Positions 12,739 through 27,700 of a stretch of DNA of 64,000 bases are shown in pieces. The position numbers and the translations under genes were made by a program. Each line of letters begins with the position of its first letter. Position 1 is the first letter of the stretch. The stretch comes from Rhea pennata (Eukaryota; Chordata; Aves; Rheiformes; Rheidae): NCBI RefSeq assembly GCF_028389875.1, contig NC_084663.1:120117801-120181800 (forward strand). The letters are read 5' to 3'. The notes under the pieces are model-generated. The model did no database searches and had not been told where the DNA came from. It saw only the letters and a program-made list of their open reading frames with translations.

Positions 12739-15700
12739 GTAGGACTCATTCATAATCTGTGAAATGAGCCATCATGGGCAAAATGTGTGAACTGGTTTTA
12801 AAGCCGTGTAAATGGCAGTTACTGGCAATATCATATTGAACGAGAAGTTCCAAAGGGGAATCATTTAAAGTGTTTAAAATGGATAAGTTTGCATTTCAAG
12901 CCTGAATGATCTCATGGCTTTGAGTGGGCTGCAGTAAGCAGGAGTGAGCAGGGGACAAGGCGGGGAGGAAATGGGGAACTTGCCTTCTCTCTTCCAATGA
13001 GAAGGGATGTGCTGCTTATTCCTCCTTCTCCTTATGCCCATTCTCCTATCTGCTTTAGGATGGGTCGGGAGGCGGTGTCCTCATGGAAGTTCAGTGTCAG
13101 CAGCTGATTTTGCTTCAAGCAATATGTGCAAATTATCATTTTGCTCGTTTACCTCCACTTTGCATTCCACATGCCTAAATTTCAAAGTGGATTCACATAA
13201 AAGACATCTTGGTGGCAGAGCTGTTATAAAAAAAAAAAAAAAAAAAAGGTGAATATGAAGTAACTAGCTGGGTAACAGAAACAGGGCTCATTTGTTTCTT
13301 ATAGCACAGCTGACTTTTTAACAAGCTCGGAAAGGAAAGAGCAAGAGTGGGATAAGATGGAAGGTATTGTGGCTAAATAACTAGTGAAAAGAGGCACAAT
13401 GTAGAGTTTTCAGAGCAGAGTGGTATTCCCAGCGGAGTTGTGCACAAATCTGTGGTTTCAACAAACTCTTAAACAGCCCGATGAGGAGGAGTGAGATGTG
13501 AGGTGGCAGACTTTGCAGGTGGTAGACAATTACTCCGGGCAGCCAAATCCAAAAAGAGACTATGAAGATTTGCAGGAAAATGTCACGATGCCGAGTGACT
13601 AAGTAATAAAGGAGTGGAAAAAATTCAATACAAAGCATCACTTAACTAAAGATGTCTAGTGGGGAAAAGAATTGACTTTTGGAGACTCAGATCAACCTGC
13701 TGAAATAGAAATAAAATTTCACTGCTTAGTGTCTTCAGCAAGGGAAATATAATGAATGTAATGAAACCTGGCATTATATAAATCCACAGGAAGCTTATAT
13801 CTTGAATACTGGATGTTATGTTAGCCATTCTATTTTTAAAAAAACATATTAGGCCTGGAAAAGGTATAAAGTGTGAGAAGGATAATCAAAGTTATGATGA
13901 GAAGCTTCACTAGACAGATTTTTTCAGCTTGGGAGAAAAAAGAAATAGTGAAGCTTTATTAAAATAATTAATTACATAGAGGTGAATGTTGGAATACATA
14001 TTCACAAATTTTCATAACAAAAAGAACCAGGAACAATGAGTAAAACTAGCAGAAAGAAGGTTTAAGGCAAATGAAAGGATGTACTTTTCCTCACAGCATG
14101 TAATTTAAATAGCCAAGCTCATGGTCACCTGGTACAGGGGACAGAAACCAGATTATAAATAGTCTGAAAAACACATTAGACAAATTCCCGGAGGATAAAT
14201 CCAGTGGTGCAGATGCAATCACTGGCTCTGGCAATCCCTAAATATCCCAGTTTTGGACAATGGGTGGTTATAACAGGGAAGCCTCAACTTTTGCCTGCTC
14301 TGCTTCTTACATTGCCTTCCTAAGCGTCCGCAGTGGGGCAGGATTGGAGGATTTCTATTACCCTTCACTAGTGCTTTTAACTAAGTACAACTGGAGTGGG
14401 TGTTATATTGCCCCACTTGGTCCCTGGGATATTGCTGGTGGCAATGAGGTCCTTGTGGCCCAAGGACCCTGTGACAGAAGACAAGATACAGAGGAGAAGG
14501 AGGAGGAGGAAGAGAAGTCTGGCAACAGGCCTGCGGGGGCTGCAATGGACAATTGTTAGAAAACGAACCGGATGAGAGATGGGCAAACATATTTGGGGGC
14601 TGCGGAGAGGAGGTTTGTGTGCAGGTGGGTGGGAATCACAAGTCACGGAGTAACAGTGGATTGCTACTACTTGGCAGAAACATCCTATACGTTTTTTAAA
14701 AGGCTTTTTAACGTAAGCAAACAAACTAGTCTTTCTCTGCAGGCTTTGCAACCCAGCTCAAACCTATTTTGGTTTTCAAAAAGCTTAGCTTCAGGGCTGT
14801 TGGTTTTTGAAATAAATTTGAGACGTGCTGAAGAAAAATCTTTCTAAATCCAAAACAATTTATTGCAGAGTCCTTGCTGAAGCAGTGGGAGAAGAAGTGG
14901 GAAAGCGATGAAGCAGGCAAGGCTTAAAACAAGGAGGGGGGTGAAGTAGGGACTGAAGAAAGAGTAAAAAAAAAATTAAGCAGACTGGAAGTAAAAAATT
15001 TAGGAAGTCAAACAGAAAGAGCAGAGAAGGAAGGCAGAACAGAGACTAGATACACAAAGTGACAGATAAACTAAAAAGGCACACTTTATGGAAGGCAGAT
15101 AAGGATATAGACAAGGGCAGTGTTTTGAAATACTATAATGAGGCTGAAAAAGGTATCATTAAGACAAAAGGATAAGCCCATCCTGTTCTTCACTATTTTT
15201 TTATCCAAACTGGTCACATATAAAAGTAGGAAGGACAGAGTCAGTTGAGGAGAGCAGGGGAAGCAAAGGTAGCCTCCGTACCCTTGCTGCTGAACTTCTA
15301 GCATGAAAAAGTGGTCTCCTAGTGAGAGTTGGTTCGGACAGGGAAGGAAAAATGCTGATGAAGAAGTGTGATTCCTTGACAAATGAGGTTCGCTCAGCAC
15401 AGGCATTATTCACCAGAGCCCTGAAAACAGTAAATGAGAAGCACTTTTGTTTCTTCAAAACCCACTATGATGGCCATGACAGTGAGTTTCTGTGGTAGAG
15501 AAGGGAATAAACATCTCCTAAAGGAGCTGATGTGTATTTTGGATGCTGTTGGGAAAGACTGAACGCCACAAACACCTTTCAATTAAATGAAACTTTGGCC
15601 AGTAGTTATTCCTTTGTAAACATTTAGTGATGTGCCACAGGAAAGGTGTCCTAACTCAGCTTTGTTCTTCAAAAGTAAAGGTATAATGTGGGATAGTGTA

Positions 15701-18700
15701 GACAGCCTAAATTTTCCCTGATTGCAAAGGATTTGTGACGTGGAGATACTTGTCTGGATAGGATTTCTTATTGATTGTGTGTGTGGAAGCAGATGTTAAG
15801 CCAGCTGTTAAAAGCTGAACACATAATTCCTGCAAAGTGCAATGAAAAGCTAGCCTTAATTTGTCTAAAAGCAACTAGCTGCAAGATATTTTTCAAGAAG
15901 CATGTAAATGAAATTAGCACTGAAATTTACTCCTTTGCATAAGAAGCAAGGCCCAGCAGAGAGGAATTATGGCACTGGATGAAAGCAACTGGCCTTAGGT
16001 CCCCGTTCTGTCATGTATGTCCTCTTTGACCTTACACAACTTACTTTATCGGTGTTTGTACGGGTGTTGGACAATAGGACCCACTGTTGGTTTGGGACTC
16101 CGCGTGCTATTGCAAGATTGAAAAAAAAAAGGGGCAAAAAGATAAAGAGGCAAGGTTACAACCACTGGAAATCTACTGGCAGCAGGCGGAGAAGAAGGCT
16201 CATGAAGCCAGGCAGCTCCAAGCTAGCAAGGAAGGGAACATCAAATAAACCACTCTATGCCAGGGTGTGCCAGCAAGGCAGCAGATGCTCAGAGTGATGA
16301 GAAAGCCAAGGTACTTAGAGCATTTTTTTTCTCAGAGTTTTCTGCCTAAGGAGGTCAGCTTTCAGTTACAGCAGAGATAACATAGGAGCTCTGCAACTAG
16401 AAACTGCAGAGCCTAGCACAGCACTTCCTCAACTCTGTCCAGATCTTTGCTCCTTTTTCAGTTGTGCTGGGGTTTTGCAGAGGTCCAAAGGGAGGCCAGG
16501 TTGAGCTGCTTCCCACTCCTCAATCCTCTTCTCACTCCTCGTTCCTCTTGTCCCTTAGGATCCTTCCAGAGCTCATGGGCCTCTTCTGTAGCTCAGAGAA
16601 GTCAGCGGGAGGCCATCCATTGCTCCTAGCAGATGTAGTTGCTGGAAGAAAATGTAGATCTTACCATACCTGTCCACTGTTAAAAATCACTGTGCTAGAT
16701 AAATGAAGAAATAATTCATACCTGCTTGCCTGTACTGTCTTGAATGGCTGAACAAGACAAAAGCAGTATTAGTCATGTATTTTTATGGTAGATGATCACT
16801 GATTATTCATGTTTAGATCTAAATTTGAAGTCTATAACGGACCTCACAGACATGATCTCATAGCAAATGATAGATTAACAGTAGGCAGTGTACCGAAAGT
16901 CACATCATTTTATTTAGAGTCGCAGCAAGCCATTAGTCTCCTTAAGAAAGTGTTTACACAAGATAAGAAATAAAATAAAAATGCAGAGGGATCAGTTTTC
17001 ATTAATAGGAACAGTGTGAATAAATACTGCCATGCTTTGCTATGCAGCTCCTGGTTCATGGGCGGCTAAATACAATTTGATGTTAATTCTAAGAAGGGTT
17101 GTGTATGGCTCTATCTCTTATCATGATAGCTGTTTGTGTCAGCTTCCACAAGTCAGGAAAAATTCAAACAAGCTGTGAAAAATTAATAAGTTCAATATGT
17201 CAACATGTTACAGACCCCATGGGATGTACAGGGAATAGTATTGTAAAGGCTGGTTATAGCCTTTAGATAATAGATAATTCAAAGACTCATTTGAGCTTAG
17301 GACACTGCCTCAACCACAGTAATATCAGTTAAGAATAGAAATCATGATTATTTGATCCTGAATACCAAGGAAAAGTATCATATTAAATGAGGAATGGTCT
17401 CATTGGAATGCACCTCATCAATGAGCTCTCAGTACAATTCTCAATGCGATGAGAATTAGAAAACTCATAGTTCTGGAAATGATGCCATCCACAGACACGC
17501 AGGGAATCCCTGTCATTCAGAAAGTGACAAACAGAAAAGAGAGGAAATGGGTTTTATCTGTTTTTCTGGATTAACTGCTTGTAAAACAATGCATTAAGCT
17601 ATATAGAGAGATTTGATTGCTGAGGTAATCTTCAAGCTGTTGCATGTTTTAAAGCATTACAGTTCACCTGTAATGAACTGTACTGAATAACTTTGAAGAG
17701 CTTTGAATAACTTAATGGAAAAAATGAGCCACTGAAGTTGAACTGAAATATGTTTATCTTACATTATCTGACTTTATTAATTATCAGTACAAATGGAGTT
17801 TGCTTTTGATTTAATGTTTTATTGCTCACACAGAGATATGCTGTGCATGGTAAAGGTAACAAATCCAGGAAGGTGAAAAACATTTTTAAAGCTTTTTGTA
17901 AGCATGGGAGAACTCAGAGTCAATACAAGAGGGCTAGGCTTGTATAAACCAGCAAAACAAAGAACGAGAAGATTCTCATCTGTAAATACATGCAGAGGGT
18001 GGGAGGAAAGAGGGGAGCTATTTATATTACAGAACAATTCTTGGCACAAACCTGAGTAGATATAAACTGCCTAGGATTAAATATGAGCTGGAAATTAGAA
18101 AATGATGTTGACATCAGAGCAATGAGATTATGGACCATATGCCTTGGGTATGTGTATGGAAGTTCTGGTTGCAACATCATAACTGAGATTGGGGTGTGGC
18201 TGCATTTATATAAGTATTAAACATCTCTCTTGTGCGAGACAATACAACATATCCTCCTCTGCTCATGCCAGCTAATGATTGAATAAAATACAAATTTGGC
18301 AGTAATTTGTAAATTAATCCAGTAGTGAATAAACTACCTAGAATGAACAAAACCTGAGTCCTTTAAAAAGCACTTCATTGTTCTGAACAGTCCTAGCAAG
18401 ACTAAGCCATTTCAGAGTTTCTTGAGTCTCAGATGTTCGTGTTCAGGCTAAATTTGAAGACATAGGATTTTAATTACACTACCATGGACTGTAGTATGTA
18501 ATTACTGTACTTATGCAGACTATAGCCTGAATCATCAAGGTAACACTGGAAGTCCCTGTGCTTCCTGTGATTGAACATTTCCCAGTAAGCAAAAACTTAA
18601 TGATGAGGTAGACCTCTCTGGCATGACTGGTTGGTCTGCGAAGAGCATGTCAAATGTCTGTCCTTAGGAATATTCAAAATTTGGCTGGATGAGGCCCTGT

Positions 18701-21700
18701 GCAAATGCTCTAACTTTGAAGTTAGCCCTGCTTGGAACATGGTGTTGGGCTAGAGACCTCCAGAGGCCCCTTCCCACCAATATCGTTCTGTGCTCCTGTC
18801 AAAGTGTAACCATGTCACTGGGAGGTGCAGGGGACCTCTGCCTGCCTTTGGTGTGCCAGCTTGGTTACCCCTGCCTTGACCCTGTACAAGGCTGAGAGGG
18901 AGCAGACCTGAGCTAAGAGGCAGGTGAAGAGGCTACAGCAGCCCCAGGGGAGGAGGGCAAAAGAGCTGCACCTGGTGAGTTGCAGAGCATCAGCAATTTT
19001 CTGAGGTGAGGCTCAGCAACTGTGTCCCTCCCTCTCTGCTCAACCTGCAACTGGCAGGGTTATGGGCTGCAGCACCTTAGTGAGAATGACCAATTTACTT
19101 ACAATAAGTTGAAACAGAAGAGATTCAGACTGGATACGAGGAAAAACATTCAAAATAAGGATAATAAGGTAGTAGAGGAGGCTGCCCAGGGAGGTTGTGC
19201 AGCCTCCATCCTTGGAGATTTTCAAGGATCCTCTGAGCAGGGCATTGGACTTGAGACGTCCTGAGGTCTCTTCCAACCTGAATTATCCTGTGATCCTAGG
19301 ATCATTTGGTCAGTAACTACTCCTCCTTCAAAACTGTTGATAGTACCTCTGCCTTTGCTCTATTGCACATGGGCATGGTGTGCTCAGGGGAACTTAGCCA
19401 AAATCCATAGGGAGGTCACAGAATATGAAGACCCAGTGATGCAGGTTCCTAATTTCACGTGGTGCTGTTCTCAAGCACTATTCCCAAGATGCCAAACCAG
19501 TAACCTAGATCGTTCTTCATGTTTGAAGTTTTGTCCCTCAGGGATGACGAGGGTATATGAAGTCCTCTTTCTGAGAAATGGTTTAAGAGTTGCCCATTTT
19601 CAAAATGGCACTTATTTCCCTTGGCTATTTCATGGACTGAAGTCGCAGCTGCTGTCTTGAAAAGATGGTCTCTGCCTTTCTTTTGCTTTCTGCTCATCGG
19701 AAGCACGTGCTTCTGCGCTCCCACGCACAGGGGACCACCCTCCGCCTGGGTGACGGCTGTGCCGTCCTCCCGCTGAGGGCAGCTGGAGCCCTGGGTATGC
19801 TGAGGAAGGAAAGAAAACAAAATGCCTCCATCAGAGCTGAGCTCTGAATTCTGAAAAATAGCAGCCCAATGAACAGTACTTTTAAGGAGAAAATCTCATC
19901 AATCACAGCAGATCTGGTTAATAGAAAGCTAGAGAAGGCAGGGGAGAATGTGTTTTGAATCACGCGTAAGAAAAGCAGGGAGGAGAGGAAAGTGTATGAA
20001 AGGGGGTAGAAAAGAATCACTGTCAATCTTAGGTACAGGAACGGAAAACATAGTTAAGGACCTGCTATGTACTCTGTACTTCAAGTCTAGAGAAATCACG
20101 TATTTTTCTTTTTTAAGGGTGAAAGCATTTTCCTTCAGCAGTAATGATAAGTTTGGCCTTTAGTGACTCCATGAAAAGAGAAAGTTGAGTGATTTGTGAG
20201 TGGGAGGCAGAGAGACAAAAAATCTAATGCATCTTAAAAAAAAATCTCATCTGGAGATTAGCTGAAAGATTAGATTGTTTGTACATTTCCATCTCTAAAT
20301 AGGCTAAGATTTTTTAATCTATGCAAGTCTGTTTCTTGAGTTGACAAAGGTTGGCTTGGGGATCCATTATAGCACGCCTGTGTAGCATATGCTCACAGCT
20401 TACTGCTGTGTGCTTAACACTACTTAGCTGCAGTTTCATTTTACCACAGATAGTTTTTAACCATTTATTGTAAGGCCTTACTGAAAGTGAGATATGAATC
20501 TCCTTCTGAAATGATCAGGAACTGAAGGAAAAGGCAGAAGGAAAGTGCCAGCATAGTTGAAGCAACAGCCTTTCCTGATATGCAACTAAGTGTTTAATAC
20601 TCTGCTGCTCCCAGGGAATAATAATGTCATTTGAACCAGATGTTCTTGCTTTTTATCCCCTTATATTGCTGACCATAAAAATTAAGCCAAAGGCTTTAGC
20701 TGATGTTGCTGTTTATGTAACTGCAGATTGTGTGGTTTTTGCTTCCTTCCAGGTCTTGGCTTTTGTTCTTCTATTATAACTGGCCCTACTAATGCGACCG
20801 TCCTTGCTGGTTCAGAAGCCCGGTTTAATTGTACAGTGTCATTAAAATGGGTGATTCTCATCTGGTTGTTAAAGGGAAATCCTGTCCTCACTGTGGTTCC
20901 TGAAGGACCTATTGAAACATTAAACCGCTTCACCTCTCAAAATTACACCATCAGTAATGGGTTTACCTCCGAGCTGATCATCCACGACACACAACTGAGT
21001 GACTCTGGTAAAATAGAGTGCAACACCCAGCAAGCTAACGAGAGCACCTTTGCATTTCTTTCTGTTCAAGGTGAGTATGGCCACATGGAAAGCTGTTTTA
21101 TTATAGTGTGCTTAAAGAAATCCTCTGTTGGATTGCCCAGATTATCTCTATGAAGGACTACATGCTCCTATTTAACATTCTTTGTCTCCTGTCTTCCTTG
21201 ACTTAATTTTACTGTCACAGCAGGTTTCAGAGTCACCCTCACAGTGCCATTAAAAGAGGATTGAATTGCCCTTGTTTTTTCCCATTGCTTCTCCTTATTC
21301 TATATTTGGATTTTGTGAAAGTGCCTGAAGGCTATATCAGGCCCTCTAGCAGTCAGTCAAAAATGATCTGTTGGCTAGGGACAGTATGGACTAGCCTATA
21401 CAAACATCTTTGCATCAATATTCTGCACTCTTTAGTGCAAATCTCCATTCTACTTTCTGATTTAAAATGCAGTCTTAAAGCCGGCTTATCTGAGTTTGAT
21501 TTAACGGAGCGTAGAGGTAAGGCCTCTGAGACGCAAGGTGACACCCATCAGATAATTGCTGCTGTAAGCTACCTTTCCAAGGAACAAAAAGCTCCTGTGC
21601 ATAAAGCCCTTGTGACCTCTTCCTCCTCAAGCATCAGGAGTGACACAGTGCATCTGGTAAAGCAGAATCTAACCACCAGACATTATCTATTTGTCAAAGA

Positions 21701-24700
21701 GGTGCTTGATACAGCAAGAACACCTCATCATCTACCTCTAAACTTTTCCTGATAAACCCCAAGAGCATGCTGCAAATTTACAGAGAAACACAGTTATTAC
21801 ATTATGTTGTCCTTCAGCTAGAAATATATCAGTACGACCAAAAAGTATAATTTACTGCTTTTTATTCAAAAGCCACTGAAGGCTGAGTGTAGTGTTTTAG
21901 AAATACTGCGCAGTAATGTGTCTCTGAAGCTGCAATGTCTGCATTTTTATGTCATGCATATGGTACCTCAGTGTTAATGATAGTTGTTTTTAAATTCATA
22001 TCTCAAGACACGGCTAATTTTGGGTAGCAAGGTAAGATTTGAAATTATCAGTAGGAAAGCAATGCATCCAAATATTCTGAAGGAAAAAATATCTTTTCCC
22101 TCCTACAGTTAATGGATCTTTATTCATCAAAAATAGCACCTTTACAGTAAAAAAGAACGAAACAGTTGAAATTGTTTGTGAAGCCTTAGGATGGGCTCCA
22201 GCTCCAGACATTACCTGGATGACAAATGACTCTTTCATAGATAAGTCGAGGTATGTTACCAGGCAAAGTCAAGGATCTAATGGCCTTCACAATGCCATGA
22301 GCATCTTAACTTTGACTCCAACGGACACTGAGATTTTGACTTGTTTAGCTGATATAGAAGCACTCTCTAGCCCTCAGAATGCAACTATAACTGTTTTTTT
22401 TCTCAACTCTACTCTGGGTAAGTAGATGTTTATTATACTTTGCCTATCCTATTCTCTCAGAACTAAGCTTTTAGTTTTATTTTGAAAAATCTTTTATTTG
22501 TAAACCAAATACTGTAAGATGTGCAGAGGTGATAGAGTTAAGAACTGATTGTCACAGCTTCATACATAGAGTTAAATTCACTACTGATACAAGCCCTATG
22601 AACCAGAAAATCTGACCTAGGACCAATCTGAAAAAAATGAATGAATGAAGCAAAAAATCTGCCACTGTTTCCTACTACGGTTTTGCTAACATTGCTAACA
22701 ATACTGGCCTTGGCTCTTGTTATACAAGAAATTATCTAATGAATGTGAAACATCTTTGATTGTGGCATGTCCAGCACATGAAAATAAATTTCTAGACCTC
22801 ATTTGCTCAAGGCCAAACTCTCAAGTGAAACTATCTTCTATTATATTCAATGCCAGCTTTACCACTGACTTCAAAAAACCTTGGATTTCATGCTCAGTTT
22901 CTACACACAACCCAAAGTAGATTTTGCACTAGCTCTCCAAATGCAGGTAGACAGTTCTCCATATGAGCACTGAGCAGATGTGATGGAGCTATTGTAGTTT
23001 GCTGGTAACAACCCCAGGCTGCACTGAGCTTGGCACCCAAGTGGGACAAGGTAGCATTCCAGTCATATGGTGCATCCCAACATCTGTGTAGGTCCAAGAG
23101 CCATTTGTCCTGCTCTCTTCTTCCTGATATGGTCTCTTTCACATCCTAGAAGAATATGGATATGTGCAATAAATATACCTGGAATTCTTTGGACAGTGTA
23201 TTAGGTTGCCTTTTGTTTCCTTATATTTAAGGAAATTTAAGGTAGTTTTAATCCAAGTATAAATGTCAAATAAATCTTTCAAGAACCATTACCAAAACTT
23301 AAATAGTTTTGCTAATGCTGTCAGCAATTTTTTTGTAATGCTGCTAATCTTCGGCCTCACTGACATTCTACAACAATAAATTCCACAGATTAACGCATTC
23401 ACAGTGTTAGGATACTCATCAGGCAAAACATGACCTTTATCTGCTTTATGCTGTCAGTGTGAAACAAAGTAAGTGGGACTATGAATAAAGAGCTACTTGA
23501 TAATCTAACAGAACCCTATGGAAATACTTTTATTTTCAAAACAATAATACAATAAGAATGAGTAAGAGGAACTCTTTCCCTGTGGGTTAGCAGTGTTTAG
23601 CGCACATGAGGAGATGATGCCACCTTGTCCATTGCAGTTTTTCTTTGGTGAGACTGGCCAAGAATCTCAGTAATAAGGTAGAGGAGTCTCAGAGCAAGCT
23701 GAACTTGCACCAATAATCACATGCTCGGGAGCCTGTCTCAGGAGCTGAGGTTGCTGGTTATGGGTGCACTGCCAGCTGTGGTGGCATAGCCCATCCTACA
23801 ATAGTATCCTTCTTATTAGCCATACCCTGTGGTATGAAAAATGCCTAAGTCATATAGAGGTTTTTACAGTGGCTGCCTAGGTATCTTCCGTACAGAGTAG
23901 GACCTTAAGTCTGCACTTCTTTTTATGAAGTGATGAGCATTGAGAACTTCCATAATCGTGCTGACAGCTTTTCTTGATGAACTAGTTCTTGTTCTGTAAT
24001 GGATGAATACATCGTGCATGAAGACCTTCTTATAGTAGATTGATGAACAGTATGGTAAATTTCTACATATAAACAACCAAAGAGGTTGAGTAACTGTGCC
24101 TTTTATTTTACACATGAATCATTATTAGCAAGTCCTTTCACAAGTAGTCACTTTGTAATGCAATTGAAGAAGGTCATTTAATCATTTTTAATGCAACTTT
24201 TTTTGTAGTCAGATTGCTCCTAATTACTGACTAAGCAAAATAGAGCTATCCTGAGGAAATTAATAAATTCCCCTGCCTACTCATTTGTGAACTACAGAGG
24301 TATCACCCTCAGTTTCCATAGCTACTCACAGTGAATCAGAAGAGGAGAAAAACAGATGTCATGAAGCACAATTAGTGTATAATTAGTGATTGTATAGGAT
24401 CATCATTCATTTCTCTTTGGAAAAATCATTGTGCAGCAGCAGACACTCAAAATTTGTCAGGATAGGAGAAAAGGAAATCTCTAAACTATGACAATGAAAT
24501 AAAGATGTGACATTACAATAGAGGAAGATATCTAATATATATCATACTTTAAATCTCAGAACTTCTCTGACTTTTCATATACAGACTCACCCTTAGCTAG
24601 ATGTTGTCAGGAATGAAGAAGGCTAGCTTTAAACATCAAAAGAATCTTTCCCAAAACTACAGGGGTAGCAATTTCAGCCCTCACTTAAAAACTTGAGCAA

Positions 24701-27700
24701 TCATCTAGTTCACTTCTCCATGTTCCTCATGAGCAGCCCTTGTCCGTTTACAAGCATTGTAACCCAAAACTTTCGAGCCTTCTTCCACAGCCTCTAATGG
24801 ATAAACCAACATCACCTGGAATGTGAATGTCCTGCCTTCCTGCATATCTAATATCAGGCCTTTTCTTACAGTTAACAAGGTGATGCATTTGCGTGTTGGT
24901 CACTCCTCTCCAGAGGTGCCTCATTCAAAATTCAGTTTGGCTGAGCCTCAAAATTGGGAACTCCTATGGAGTTAAACATCAGCAGAAGCAGTCACAGAGC
25001 TGTTACTGGGAAATGAGGTTCTTGGCAGAGTCTCTTGGCAAGTCTTGGCTTCAGCTTTTTATGGCTTCAGTGTTGACTTCATGCGGCCTTTGCACTGCAG
25101 AAGCTGGGAATCAGCTAGAAGCCTGATCTTCGTTTGCTTTTATCTTAGCCAGAAAGCTCCAAAGTGTCCAAGAAGTGGGGTGCAGCTTTGTCTCAATCTC
25201 ATTTCTCCTTGGTTACCATCATGTCCCTTTTCTAGAGATGCTTTGCTCAAGTAAATTCTTAAGCAGCTTTGGGAGAAGCTTAATGTTAGCATAGCAACAG
25301 AGAATGGACTATTTAGTATGAGAAAGTCACGTTCATCCACATTTTGCACCTGATGTAACTTGGTGTGGATTTACAAGTGGGGCTAAAATGGATTTAATTC
25401 TTTCATCCTTCCGAGCCCCTCTCTTGCACCCTAACTTACATGTTGAGCTGGTGGCCCATGCATTCATACCTGCTGGTCACATCCCCAGTTTCTTTCCGGA
25501 TATCCCAGAACTGGGGGAAAATTACAGTGCAGAACAGCCTGGGGGGATTTGTGTTGTATCCTGTTCCTCTTGCTTCTGCTCTGTAGAGCCTCTTTTGGCA
25601 GATATCCTGAGCCTGATGGGGAGCAAAACACCTTGGTCTGGCAGTCAGCCTGGAGGTATGGTCCAGAATGCATTTGACTGCTTTTTTTCATACTGGGGCT
25701 AAATTACCCCCTATAGCTAAGACAGCTTTGTTTTTCATATTTTAACTACCTTTAAATCCCTAGGACATGTTTTATAGAATAACATATAATAAACTATAGA
25801 TACTTATTGCAGTACTTCTGGATGAAAATGTTATGAACAAGTTTATAATCAATTGTAATCACAACTGATTATAGCCTACAGAATTAATTACTAGTCTGCA
25901 GGTTACTGAGTGCTTGTTTTTCCTAATTGTCACAAGAAATTTAAAACCTGCTGATTGTGTGTTAGGATTAGAGAAAAGACTGGAATGAATTGCTTAATCA
26001 TAATGACCTGAGATTTGGCAAGTTCTGAATCCTAACACAGGTCCCAGCTTGCCAGGGGCTCCAGTCCTGTGTCTCTGCAGTCCAAAGCCTCCAAACCCCA
26101 AGCAAATACAACTGTGCAAATTTGTAGCTAGAATGGATTTACTTCTCTATCCCCTGCCATTAGTAGGACAGAAGATACTCTGGTTCACACATCAGGGGAA
26201 TAGCTATGACACTGTGCAGCTACTAATCATCTATGTTGCTGCAGTACCTTTCCCAGAGGCTGTCAGGTAAATGTTGCCATACAGTTTTTAATTGAGACCT
26301 CTAGTGAGGACGTGACATGCATAAACCCAGCATGACAGAATGAGTTTTGTCAAGTCTGTATGTGTCTCATACCTGTAGTTCAGACTGGAAGTTTGTTTCT
26401 AAACAACTGCCAAAGTGATTTTTGGGCAGCTTTTCAAAGGGTAGCCAAGTTAGAAGTGCTCCTAAAATACCTGATCAAAACCAACGGGCAGGCTGATTAT
26501 GACAATTAAAATTGACATTTTCTTTATGCATCCATCTGCATAAGGAATATAGAGTGTTTTTTAAACTCTGTGCATATGGCAGCTCTGTTAGCAAAACCAT
26601 TTAAACACTTTCAGGAAGACATATTGAGTTATTTTGAAATCACCTCTTTTAACATTGCAGATTACAGCGAAGACAAAGCAATATTCTAATGCTGTGAAAA
26701 CACCAGGAGTGAAGTAGTAACTGCAAACACCCAAACTGTGCTACTCTATGGTTTTTGCTCTTTACTGCTCTTTACAGTGAATTACAGGATGACCTACAAA
26801 GTATATCCCCAAATCAAACACCTGCTGAAATCAGTGAGAAATCCCAGTTTGGGATTTATCAAAAGATTGTATGTACCAGATAGATATCTCCATCTGCCCT
26901 AGTCACCTAAGGCTATCATTGTGGCCAGTGAGGAAAAATGGATACTTCCTGAGAGCTGTTCATCTTTACCAAATGGCCAACACATTTGGTCAAATGAATT
27001 GTAATTCAAAACATCTGTTTTCTCTCCATGGACTAGAACAACTAGGCAAGATGCTTAATATAGTACAGAAATAGAAATATAATATAGACATCTAAATTGA
27101 ATCTTAGCCCTTCTCCCAACCACAAAGGTCTCTAAAGGATTACTCAGAGTAACTACAAAATAAAGTTTAGGTAGGAAGATTACAATGCTATTTTTCAGAA
27201 AAAGAAGTAAATATGGGAAAGTTACCATTGCAATAAGGAATTAGCATTTGGAAACATTTTAAATTCTTAGGCACTATCCCTATATACAGAATCCTATCCT
27301 TTGGGACAGCCTCCTTCTTAAATAATGACAAGCAGTTAAAAACTTCTCACAGAAAAGGTAAATATTCTGCAAAAGGATGTTTCCAGGCTCTGACAGTACA
27401 ATGTTTCTTCATTTAATTTAACAGAAAGTGATTACAGTGAAGACAGCATAAGCACATGGGTTATTGTAGTTGCAGTCGTATTCTCACTTATTGGTTTTAT
27501 TCTTCTGATCTTTATCATTGGAGTTGTCATACGCTGCTTCTGCCAAAAGAAGAACGGTAAGTGGATCTTCACAGCTGCTCTGTGCATTAAAAAAAAATTC
27601 TTAAATTAGACATAAATCTACTACTAAGCTCTGATGTGGTTCCAAGACCTGTAAGTGAAAGTGTGAGCGGATGGATTATACTCTTGACCTGAAGATACTT

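Larger units (their letters stand above)
12739..20752 (+). other. IGSF5: IGSF5 intron 1
   Basis: About 8 kb, GT…AG. Holds the A20 run, two CR1 fragments (18640-19310) and a GC-richer patch at 19690-19800. No exon recognised. Confidence 0.85.

Noticed and set aside
13228-13247. A20 run as a retrogene tail
   Set aside because: Upstream sequence shows no recognisable coding or repeat body and no flanking duplication.
21261-21752. 163-codon frame in IGSF5 intron 2
   Set aside because: Starts at TTG, has no homologue, and lies between two well-defined Ig exons; most likely chance.
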